A model generated the notes under the pieces. That model ran no database searches, was not told where the DNA came from, and was given only the letters and a program-made list of their open reading frames with translations. This document shows positions 7,713-15,142 of a stretch of DNA of 40,782 nucleotides, piece by piece (position 1 is the first letter of the stretch; the number at the start of each line of letters is the position of its first letter). Position numbers and translations under genes: made by a program. This DNA comes from Nostoc sp. NMS9 (GTDB taxonomy: Bacteria; Cyanobacteriota; Cyanobacteriia; Cyanobacteriales; Nostocaceae): positions 4,147 to 44,928 of the forward strand of contig NZ_JABXKL010000042.1 in assembly GCF_017114995.1 (NCBI RefSeq). The letters are read 5' to 3'.

Positions 7713-8564
7713 ATGTTTGAGCGTGATGCACTAGTGGCACAACTGGGCGATCCGTACACTAACCAGGTAGTTTCCCGCTTTACTCGTTTTGCATACATTC
7801 GTGATGAGTTACTTGAGAAGATAGGAGCCAGCGCGCTCAATGAGACTTGGGGCAATAACAATTTTGTGTTGAAGTTCTACCTTGCGGTTCACGTTCTCTG
7901 GAGCATCGAACAAGGTAATTTTACCCATAGTGCTAATCAACTATATGTAACGGCAGGTCATTTACAAACAAGGTACGGCACTCCGATTTATTTAGTTTTT
8001 GAGCAAAATAAAGTCAACCAACCACCTTGGTATTTAGTGACTGCTGGTTCTCAAATTTCTGCGTCTGAATTGCCAGTTCCCCCTGAAATTCCAGAACCTT
8101 TGATGATTAAACCAGGCGCGGAAATTGTGATGATGCATGATCATATCCTTACTGATCATCCAGATCGCATTCCGTTTCTTGCTAAAACACCCAGGGTTGC
8201 TCAGATGTGTGCTATTGCAGGATCTATACAATGGTCTATCAATCGCAACTTGCAGTTTTCATACTGGTACTACGGCAAGATGCACTATCTAGTACCGCTC
8301 TATCTACAGACCCGCGAAGACATAACCCATGCCCCTGATGCAATTGCGCCGATACAAATCAATGCCAATAGTCTATTAGTTCGGACTGTGCTAGAGCCAC
8401 ACATGGCATATGCAAAAGCTCGTGTAGCTGTCAAACGCCATGATCAACTTCCTTCTTGGTTACTATCAGCATGGCAGCAATACGCAGAGCAAACGTCTGA
8501 GGCTACGCTTGAAGATCCCGAAAATGCAGATGGAGTATCTGTTGAGAGTGCAAGCGCGGCATAA
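7713..8564 (+). CDS. DUF3825 domain protein in an integron-like cassette
   Basis: A 283-residue protein from ATG 7713; an in-frame TTG at 7698 is less likely. Residues about 95-245 match the DUF3825 pattern as I know it: GTPIYLVFEQN, then EIVMMHDHILTDHPDRIPF, then a helix with R-N-L before YWYYGKMHYLVPLYL, and LEPHMAYAKARV. DUF3825 occurs in proteins linked to RNA-binding and OST-HTH modules, but its activity is unknown. The last 30 residues are acidic and Ala/Ser-rich. The stop codon TAA (8562-8564) lies inside the first box of an attC-like site, the typical structure of an integron gene cassette. The neighbours before and after the cassettes are ordinary chromosomal genes. Confidence 0.72.
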   Translation: MFERDALVAQLGDPYTNQVVSRFTRFAYIRDELLEKIGASALNETWGNNNFVLKFYLAVHVLWSIEQGNFTHSANQLYVTAGHLQTRYGTPIYLVFEQNKVNQPPWYLVTAGSQISASELPVPPEIPEPLMIKPGAEIVMMHDHILTDHPDRIPFLAKTPRVAQMCAIAGSIQWSINRNLQFSYWYYGKMHYLVPLYLQTREDITHAPDAIAPIQINANSLLVRTVLEPHMAYAKARVAVKRHDQLPSWLLSAWQQYAEQTSEATLEDPENADGVSVESASAA

Positions 8565-8645
8565 CAACCTCAATGCGGCGGACTGACGAAACTTGTTGAT
8601 GCTGACTTCAAGACTATTTGTCGCCGCTGATTGGGAACGTTAGCC
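8559..8645 (+). other. attC-like recombination site 1
   Basis: An 87-bp imperfect inverted repeat beginning with an R''-like box GCATAAC (8559-8565) and ending with an R'-like GTTAGCC (8639-8645). Between them the L-type boxes pair well: CAAT-GCGGCG on the left against CGCCGCTGATTG on the right, with unpaired bases as in true attC sites; the middle is a variable loop. Each R box deviates at one position from RYYYAAC/GTTRRRY. It directly follows the DUF3825 stop codon. Confidence 0.65.
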
Positions 8646-8780
8646 CAGTAACTCTTCTGTTGGGGCGTAGTGAGAGGTTATCTGTAAGTTGCAATGCCTA
8701 AATCGTGCTTATCCCCTCGAAACCTTGGGATCAGCAGACCAAGGTTTGCTACTATCAAAGCAATGAATTGAAAGGCGTTC

Positions 8781-9119
8781 ATGACACTATCAATTATTGC
8801 CGAACCTGCTCCTCTAAAATCGAATGAGGATGGTGTAGTTCTTGTCGGCAAAACCCGCGTCACATTGGACACTGTGGTTGCTGTCTTTAAGCAAGGCGCG
8901 ACAGCAGAGGAAATTGTTTATCGCTATCCGTCGCTCAATTTAGCTGACATTTACGCTACGATCGCCTTCTACCTCAATCATCAACCGGAAGTAGAAGCCT
9001 ACTTGCAACAGCGATGGCAGCAATCACAAGAGATTCGGGCAATAAATCAAGCGAATTTTGACCCACAAGGCTTACGCGATCGCTTGCTTGCGCGCAAAGC
9101 AGCACAGGAAGCATGTTAA
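8781..9119 (+). CDS. DUF433 antitoxin
   Basis: A 112-residue protein with a GAAAGG ribosome-binding-like stretch before ATG. The core GKTRVTLDTVVAVFKQGATA ... YRYPSLNLADIYATIAFYL is the DUF433 pattern, a winged-helix/HTH-like domain common in antitoxins. Its stop codon overlaps the next gene by 7 bp, so the two are translationally coupled. The C-terminal helix (LRDRLLARKAAQEAC) probably wraps the toxin. Such pairs typically autoregulate by binding their own promoter. The pair lies between two attC-like sites, which makes it the content of a cassette; toxin-antitoxin genes are known to stabilise cassette arrays. Confidence 0.85.
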   Translation: MTLSIIAEPAPLKSNEDGVVLVGKTRVTLDTVVAVFKQGATAEEIVYRYPSLNLADIYATIAFYLNHQPEVEAYLQQRWQQSQEIRAINQANFDPQGLRDRLLARKAAQEAC

Positions 9120-9463
9120 AATTCCTTGCGGATGAAAATTTCGATAATACGGTTGTTAGAGGATTATTCCGCCGTAGCCCGGAAATCGACGTCGTTCGTG
9201 TACAAGACCTTGGGTTATCAGGCAAAGATGATCCAACTATCCTGGATTGGGCAGCCCAAGAAGGACGTATCCTGCTTACCCATGACGTTTCTACAATTAC
9301 TCGCTATGCATACGAGCGAGTTAGGCAAGGTCAGACCATGCCAGGAGTTATCGAAGTCAGCCTAGATACACCGGTCGGACGGGTCATTGAAGATATTCTT
9401 GTACTTGTAGAGTGTAGCCAGGAGGGAGAACTAGAAGGTCAAGTTCAGTATCTACCCTGGTAA
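9113..9463 (+). CDS. DUF5615 PIN-like toxin
   Basis: A 116-residue protein with the N-terminal FLADENFD motif, where D7 and E8 are the first acidic residues of the Mut7-C/DUF5615 PIN-like fold, then DDPTILDWAAQEGRILLTHD near residues 38-57. PIN-fold proteins are metal-dependent RNases; the DUF5615 group is the regular partner of DUF433 antitoxins. The ATG overlaps the end of the antitoxin gene by 7 bp. Its stop codon (9461-9463) is only four bases before the next attC-like box. Target RNA is unknown. Confidence 0.85.
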   Translation: MLKFLADENFDNTVVRGLFRRSPEIDVVRVQDLGLSGKDDPTILDWAAQEGRILLTHDVSTITRYAYERVRQGQTMPGVIEVSLDTPVGRVIEDILVLVECSQEGELEGQVQYLPW

Positions 9464-9467
9464 AGCG

Positions 9468-9552
9468 GTCTAACAAAGCGATGAAGCGGACACCAAAAGC
9501 CGTTGGTGTGGATGCAAAGAATATCTGCTGCCGATCATCTTAGCCGTTATTC
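9468..9552 (+). other. attC-like recombination site 2
   Basis: Starts with GTCTAAC (9468-9474), an exact match to the R'' consensus RYYYAAC, and ends at GTTATTC (9546-9552), a degenerate R'. The arms pair through GATGA/TCATC and CGG/CCG with bulges. An additional internal hairpin CACCAA-AAGCCG-TTGGTG (9491-9508) fits a variable terminal structure. It follows the toxin stop codon directly. The remainder of 9553-9641 holds a small dispersed repeat (TCTACGAGACGCTGCGCGAAC) before cbiD. Confidence 0.6.
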
Positions 9553-9641
9553 TGAAGAAAGCAAGCTATCTGAAACTATCTTCTCTACGAGACGCTGCGC
9601 GAACAATTTTAAATAATTATTTTGACTTTTAAATTTACAAA

Positions 9642-10757
9642 ATGTCCCGTTCTGGATACACACTCCCAGTATTTGCCTGCGCTGCGGCCGTTGCAGCTTT
9701 ACATTGGTTACGCGATCGCCAACCCCTAACTTTAGCATCTATAGATTTGATTGAACCCGCTCAAATCGCAGAAATCCCCATTGAACAGGTAGCAGGACTA
9801 TCTGAGAATACAGCTTTAGCGATCACTCGCAGCGATCCTGGTGATAATCTCGATTTAACTAAAGATACACCGATTTGGGCATTGGTGGAATGGCGAGAAC
9901 AGGGTGATGATGCAGTAATTATTAAAGGTGGGGAAGGAATTGGCAGACAAATGAATGCTGACGACAAGCCTGCTATTTATGCATACGCTCAAAGGCTTTT
10001 GCAAGAGAATTTGCAACGGATGCTAGCACCTGGGGAAAAAATCACGGTGACAATTATTTTACCCGAAGGGCGATCGCTTGCTGTTCGGACTTCAAATTCT
10101 GCTTTTGGTGTGGTTGAAGGACTTTCTCTTTTAGGCACAACCGGTATTTCTCAACCTTTAAGTACACCAGATCAGCTTGCAGTTTTTCGGGCGGAATTAC
10201 AAAATAAAGCCAGTCGTTTTGAGAGTTTAGTATTTTGTATCGGAGAGAATGGCCTAGATTTGGCGCGTAAACTAGGGATTAATCCTGAACAATTAGTCAA
10301 AACTGCTAACTGGCTTGGCCCAATGTTAGTAGAAGCTGATGTGCTGGGTGTAAAAGAAATCTTATTATTTGGCTATCACGGTAAGCTGATGAAGCTAGCT
10401 GGGGGGATTTTTCACACCCATCATTACTTAGCTGATGGACGGCGGGAAATTTTAGCAGCCCACTGTGCGATCGCAGGTTTAAAATCACTAGATATCCAAG
10501 CTGTGTTTAACAGTGCAACCGCTGAAGCAGCACTAACACACCTAAAATCCCTAGATGCTGCAACTGGTAGTGATTGGGTAAATAAAGTTTACAGTGCGAT
10601 CGCCGAAACTATCGATGTTCGTTCCCAAGAATACATCCAAAGTCATAGCGAAAGCGGCACAAGAGTAACAGTCTGTGGCTCTATTCTCTTTGATCGCGAT
10701 CGCAAAATTATCGTGAAGAGTAAAACTGCTGGTCTGTTGATGGGAAAATTATGTTAA
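9642..10757 (+). CDS. cbiD: Cobalt-precorrin-5B C1-methyltransferase
   Basis: A 371-residue CbiD, usual length. It transfers a methyl group from S-adenosylmethionine to C1 of cobalt-precorrin-5B in the anaerobic branch of cobalamin synthesis, in the cytosol. Recognised motifs are the N-terminal SGYTLPVFACAAAVAAL, NTALAITRSDPGDN near residues 55-68, and HGKLMKLAGGIFHTHHYLADGR near residues 245-266, the strongly conserved CbiD signature. No other cobalamin genes are adjacent, which is common in cyanobacteria, where the pathway is dispersed. The start is preceded by AAATTTACAA without a strong ribosome-binding site. Confidence 0.95.
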   Translation: MSRSGYTLPVFACAAAVAALHWLRDRQPLTLASIDLIEPAQIAEIPIEQVAGLSENTALAITRSDPGDNLDLTKDTPIWALVEWREQGDDAVIIKGGEGIGRQMNADDKPAIYAYAQRLLQENLQRMLAPGEKITVTIILPEGRSLAVRTSNSAFGVVEGLSLLGTTGISQPLSTPDQLAVFRAELQNKASRFESLVFCIGENGLDLARKLGINPEQLVKTANWLGPMLVEADVLGVKEILLFGYHGKLMKLAGGIFHTHHYLADGRREILAAHCAIAGLKSLDIQAVFNSATAEAALTHLKSLDAATGSDWVNKVYSAIAETIDVRSQEYIQSHSESGTRVTVCGSILFDRDRKIIVKSKTAGLLMGKLC

Positions 10758-10855
10758 TTTATTATGAATAATCGTAAACAATCCAAAAAAATAATCCTTT
10801 AAGTAACCACTCTCGGGTAGATTTATCGTTTTAATACCATCTCCAACTTCGGGGT

Positions 10856-10887
10856 TTGACAAATGCACGTAAACGAGCGTTTGTCAA
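10856..10887 (+). promoter_or_regulatory. Dyad (operator or hairpin) upstream of guaA
   Basis: TTGACAAATGC (10856-10866) and GCGTTTGTCAA (10877-10887) form an 11-bp stem with one G-T wobble around a 10-nt loop. There is no T-tract behind it, so an operator or leader structure is as likely as a cbiD terminator. It is 100 bp before the guaA start. Confidence 0.45.
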
Positions 10888-10910
10888 CGCTTTCTATACT
10901 ATTGTCAGCC

Positions 10911-10925
10911 TATCCAGGCTGGATA
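10911..10925 (+). promoter_or_regulatory. Short perfect palindrome upstream of guaA
   Basis: TATCCAG-G-CTGGATA, 7-bp arms with a one-base centre. It lies 10 bp after a TATACT hexamer (10895-10900) that could be a -10 box, a place where a dimeric regulator could act. No known motif is assigned. Confidence 0.35.
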
Positions 10926-10985
10926 ATAGCATCACCATAGACCACAAAGCATCTATTTATCCTTAACAGATATAACACTCCCGTC

Positions 10986-12608
10986 ATGAATACAGCGGTG
11001 ACTCTACCAACAGAACAAGCGCCCCAAACATTAGAAACTTTTGGGCGGCTTGATCGCCAATTGATTGTAATTCTGGATTTTGGCTCTCAATATTCTGAGC
11101 TGATTGCCCGTCGCATCCGCGAAACTCAAGTATACTCTGAAGTTTTGTCCTATCGCACTACTTCTGAACATTTGCGCCAACTCAATCCTAAAGGAATCAT
11201 CCTCTCAGGTGGTCCAAGTTCAGTTTATGGTGATAAAGCTCCCCATTGCGATCCAGAAATCTGGAATTTGGGAATACCCGTTTTGGGTGTTTGCTATGGG
11301 ATGCAGTTGATGGTAAACCAACTCGGTGGGGAAGTGGCAAAGGCCGATCGAGGTGAATACGGCAAAGCCTCATTATATATCGACGATCCCACAGATTTGC
11401 TCACTAATGTTGAAGATGGCACTACCATGTGGATGAGTCATGGAGACTCAGTTATCCAAATGCCATCAGGGTTTGAATTGCTGGCACATACAGAAAATAC
11501 TCCTTGTGCTGCCATTGCTGACCATAAAAGGAAACTTTACGGCGTTCAGTTCCATCCAGAGGTGGTACATTCTGTTGGTGGTATAGCATTAATCCGTAAT
11601 TTTGTCTACCATATCTGCGATTGCGAACCCACTTGGACAACAGCGGCTTTTGTCGAAGAGGCAATTCGAGAAATTCGCGCCAGAGTTGGTGAAAAGCGGG
11701 TGCTGTTGGCGCTGTCTGGTGGAGTGGATTCTTCTACCCTGGCTTTCTTACTATACAAAGCAATTGGCGAGCAACTGACTTGCGTGTTTATAGATCAAGG
11801 CTTTATGCGAAAATATGAGCCAGAGCGATTAGTAAAGCTGTTTCAAGAGCAGTTTCACATTCCTGTTGAATATGTTAACGCCCGCGATCGCTTTTTGGCT
11901 AAAGTTGCTGGGATCACAGATCCTGAAGAAAAACGCCGCCGCATCGGACACGAATTTATCAGTGTATTTGAGGAAACATCCAAGCGCCTCGGTCACTTTG
12001 ACTATCTAGCTCAAGGAACTCTTTATCCAGATGTGATCGAATCTGCGGACACCAATGTTGATCCCCAAACTGGTGAGCGGGTAGCGGTGAAAATTAAGAG
12101 TCATCACAATGTTGGTGGTTTGCCCAAAGACTTAAGATTTAAATTAGTGGAACCTCTGCGGAAACTATTTAAAGATGAAGTCCGCAAACTTGGGCGTTCC
12201 ATTGGTTTACCAGAAGAAATTGTTCAACGGCAGCCTTTTCCTGGGCCTGGTTTAGCAATTCGTATTCTGGGGGAAGTTACATCTGAGCGGTTAAATATTT
12301 TGCGTGATGCCGATTTGATTGTGCGGCAAGAAATTAACCAACGCGGTATGTATCATGATTTCTGGCAAGCATTTGCTGTATTGCTGCCAATTCGTAGTGT
12401 TGGCGTTATGGGGGATCAACGTACTTACGCTTACCCCATTGTTTTGCGGATTGTTACCAGTGAAGATGGCATGACTGCTGATTGGGCGAGAGTGCCTTAT
12501 GATGTCCTGGAAGTGATTTCCACACGAATTGTGAATGAGGTGAAAGGGGTGAATCGGGTGGTTTATGACATCACCTCTAAGCCACCTGGAACCATTGAAT
12601 GGGAGTAA
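10986..12608 (+). CDS. guaA: GMP synthase (glutamine-hydrolysing)
   Basis: A 540-residue two-domain enzyme, full length for the family. It converts XMP to GMP using ATP and ammonia drawn from glutamine. The class I glutamine amidotransferase domain comes first ([17 protein letters not shown] at 31-47; nucleophile C103 in GVCYGMQ; the FHPEV histidine near 192). The ATP pyrophosphatase domain follows, with the PP-loop SGGVDSS at 244-250. The C-terminal dimerisation domain ends with the canonical [11 protein letters not shown]. All key residues are present, so the enzyme should be active. It is transcribed alone, with a roughly 230-bp upstream region that contains two dyads. Confidence 0.97.
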   Translation: MNTAVTLPTEQAPQTLETFGRLDRQLIVILDFGSQYSELIARRIRETQVYSEVLSYRTTSEHLRQLNPKGIILSGGPSSVYGDKAPHCDPEIWNLGIPVLGVCYGMQLMVNQLGGEVAKADRGEYGKASLYIDDPTDLLTNVEDGTTMWMSHGDSVIQMPSGFELLAHTENTPCAAIADHKRKLYGVQFHPEVVHSVGGIALIRNFVYHICDCEPTWTTAAFVEEAIREIRARVGEKRVLLALSGGVDSSTLAFLLYKAIGEQLTCVFIDQGFMRKYEPERLVKLFQEQFHIPVEYVNARDRFLAKVAGITDPEEKRRRIGHEFISVFEETSKRLGHFDYLAQGTLYPDVIESADTNVDPQTGERVAVKIKSHHNVGGLPKDLRFKLVEPLRKLFKDEVRKLGRSIGLPEEIVQRQPFPGPGLAIRILGEVTSERLNILRDADLIVRQEINQRGMYHDFWQAFAVLLPIRSVGVMGDQRTYAYPIVLRIVTSEDGMTADWARVPYDVLEVISTRIVNEVKGVNRVVYDITSKPPGTIEWE

Positions 12609-13262
12609 TCAAGTTTTGATTGGACTTAACTAAAAGCTCATTACTTTTTGCTATGGTTCGGATTACTTGCAGGAGTTTAGATTCACATACAGCAGTTTGC
12701 AAGTTAATAGTTAGGTGTATTACTTCTGACTCATAATTCCTGACTGGATCTGGAGCGTCTTCGTCTCCGTTTCAATAAGCTTGCGTTAAGGGTTATTGGT
12801 GTAGATAATTGGTCTTTCAAGACGCGCTTGATCGCGTCTCTACATCTAGGTTTTGAACTTATCTGAACTATATTCATTTAAAAATGACAATGCTGACCTG
12901 ACTCGTTTTAAGACTCGGCATTGTCTATTTTTTTTTACTTTTTTCAAGCTCCATCAAAATCCAAACCTGTTAGTAATAAAGCAGTCAGTAGTTAGCAAGA
13001 TTATTTTTGAACTTAAACTATTCGTTAAAGTTCATTTTTTAATGTAAAGGAATTTAAACATTAACATAATTTTATCCAGTCAATAATTATAAATGCCAGT
13101 GAATAATTAAGCATCAATTGGATGGTGACTAGACAAATTGAGTTATTTTCTAGGAAAATCGGCGCGATCGCAGTAAAATTACCAATGGTATGGTGACAGA
13201 GAAAAAACAAGCAGCTCAAAATTAGAAATACATTTCATTCGATCAACATTAATGGAGGTGTT
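12609..13262. other. Gene-free stretch between guaA and the response regulator
   Basis: About 650 bp. It contains an inverted repeat AGACGCG-CTTGAT-CGCGTCT (about 12819-12838), a common Nostoc dispersed palindrome that may end guaA transcripts, and a T-rich run near 12929-12943. The small plus-strand ORF at 12853-13047 has no domain or ribosome-binding site and is not supported. A HIP1 core (GCGATCGC) lies at 13164-13171. Confidence 0.5.
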
Positions 13263-13667
13263 ATGGAACCTGCCCTTCCCCTTGCTAGCTTAAACATCCT
13301 CGTAGTTGATGATGATGATGATAGCCGCTTTTACATTACTACTGTGTTGGAAGCTGATGGAGCCACCATTATGGCAGTTGAATCGGCAGCGGTAGCATTG
13401 AAAGTATTAGCTGAGTTGCAACCAGATGTCTTGATTTGTGATATTGCTATGCCTGATGAAGATGGCTACACCCTTATCCGCAAGATCCGGGCACTAAAGC
13501 CTGATATTTATGGAAAACTTCCAGCGATCGCCTTAACTGCTTATGGTGATAGCGAGTATCGTAGCCGCGCTTTGGAAGCGGGTTTTCAGACTCATGTGGC
13601 TAAACCAGTCGATCCAGGAGAACTAGTTGCGATCATCGCAGATTTGGTTGCTTCTTATAAGAATTAA
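13263..13667 (+). CDS. Receiver-only (CheY-like) response regulator
   Basis: A 134-residue protein that is a receiver domain with no output domain. The acidic pocket lies in LVVDDDDDSR (about 14-23), the phospho-acceptor Asp in LICDIAMPDEDGY (about residue 60), the switch Thr in ALTAYG and the Lys in VAKPVDP. A strong ribosome-binding site GGAGG stands six bases before ATG. Such single-domain regulators pass phosphate within a relay or bind a kinase or motor target. No histidine kinase is adjacent, so the partner is unknown. The stretch 13668-13939 behind it holds nothing I can support. Confidence 0.93.
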   Translation: MEPALPLASLNILVVDDDDDSRFYITTVLEADGATIMAVESAAVALKVLAELQPDVLICDIAMPDEDGYTLIRKIRALKPDIYGKLPAIALTAYGDSEYRSRALEAGFQTHVAKPVDPGELVAIIADLVASYKN

Positions 13668-13939
13668 CACAAAGATGCAGTTATTTGTTGGTCGTTATTT
13701 GTTATTTACCTCATCTCTTATTATCGTATTTTTTAAACGAAGAAATCAAGGTTATAAAACATCACTTTTGGCAAGGTATTGGTTTGTGAAAAAAATGTCA
13801 GTAATAATACAATATGCTTGGGTTCAGGCTAGATCCCCCCTAATCCTTCTTTTTAATGAGCGAATTAGAGCAAGTCTTTTTTATTCTCTAAAAGGGGCTG
13901 TTTTACACTTAAACAAGGCGTGATTTAGAATTTATAAGA

Positions 13940-14845
13940 CTACTTTGCTTCAGTTTCAAAGCTAATTTGCTCAGACTTATATGCTGGTGGCTCGACGTGA
14001 ATTAAAATTCTCACTGGACGAAATCGTTCTTCTAATCGGCTTTCTACTTCTTCGGTGATGTGGTGGGCGGTTTCTACGTCTGATGCATCCACTATTAAAT
14101 GCATTTCAATGAATACTTGACGACCAAGAACGCCGCGAGAAGCGATCGCATGACAGTTAATTACGCCTGGAACAGAAGTAGCGATCGCATGTATTGCTTC
14201 TGGTGCGATCGCCATTTGATCCACAAGCCAAGGCAAATTCTCTTTTAAAACTGACCAGCCACTCCAAAATACCAATAAGGCGACAGGAAAAGCTAACACC
14301 AAATCCATCCATTGATAACCTAGCCAAACTCCTATCAAGCCACCAATTACAGAGATTGTTACCCAAATGTCGCTCATGGTATGTGTCGCATCAGCTATAA
14401 GAATTGAGCTACCTACCCGCTTACCCACAGCACGTTCATAAAAGGCCACAAAAATATTCACACCCAGCACAATTAGTAATAACCACAACTCAGGTGGCGA
14501 TATTTTTATCGGTTCACCACCACCTTTGAGAATTCGTTCGATTGCTCCTTGCAGAATTTCAAAACAGGCTATTCCTAAAAATGAGGCTATTCCTAGAGCG
14601 CCCACAGCTTCAAACTTGCTGTGTCCATAGGGATGCTCGCGATCGGGTTGTGGAGAAGAAAATTTACTCGCAATTAATCCTAAAACGTTGTTGGCGCTAT
14701 CTGTCACACTATGCAAGGCATCAGCTAGCAAACTCAAAGAACCTGTCCAGTAGCCCACAAGTGCTTTCAATCCCATTACAAACAGGTTGAGCAATAGAGT
14801 AATAATTAAAACCTTTTTTACTTCAGCGCGGTTATCGTAAGTCAT
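13940..14845 (-). CDS. Cation diffusion facilitator (CDF) metal exporter
   Basis: A 301-residue inner-membrane metal/proton antiporter with about six transmembrane segments and a cytosolic C-terminal domain. The metal site in TM2 is ADALHSVTD and in TM5 ADATHTMSD, i.e. HxxxD in both, the pattern typical of zinc-type transporters (iron-type FieF has DxxxD in TM2). DREHPYGHSKFEA between TM2 and TM3 is the family signature. The C-terminal part (about 210-290) has the ferredoxin-like fold that senses cytosolic metal. Metal specificity is inferred only. The gene is not next to a metalloregulator. Confidence 0.93.
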   Translation of the reverse strand: MTYDNRAEVKKVLIITLLLNLFVMGLKALVGYWTGSLSLLADALHSVTDSANNVLGLIASKFSSPQPDREHPYGHSKFEAVGALGIASFLGIACFEILQGAIERILKGGGEPIKISPPELWLLLIVLGVNIFVAFYERAVGKRVGSSILIADATHTMSDIWVTISVIGGLIGVWLGYQWMDLVLAFPVALLVFWSGWSVLKENLPWLVDQMAIAPEAIHAIATSVPGVINCHAIASRGVLGRQVFIEMHLIVDASDVETAHHITEEVESRLEERFRPVRILIHVEPPAYKSEQISFETEAK

Positions 14846-15142
14846 AGATAATTTATCACATCAAGTTCTATGACTTCTAATGTAGACCTCAAAATCCAAA
14901 TAAACACAAATAAAGTGTATCAAAGTCTTACGCAGTAAGAGCTAAGTCTCTCTATAGCCTCTATGTTTTAGATCGATTTCTTGAGATTCTTTTTAACTAA
15001 CAACAGCTACAAGTTGGATAGACATTAGTAATGGCTTTATAAATAACCGCGTATTTTTAGCATTAATTTTTAAGTAATATTTTAATGAACTTTGTTATTA
15101 ATACATCAACTGAGATCGTATTGAATTGTCTTCAAAGATATT

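Noticed and set aside
12853..13047. 64-residue plus-strand ORF between guaA and the response regulator
   Set aside because: AT-rich, runs of Phe/Lys, no ribosome-binding site or family.
13627..13923. 98-residue plus-strand ORF overlapping the response regulator end
   Set aside because: Composition unlike a protein, overlaps a certain gene in another frame.
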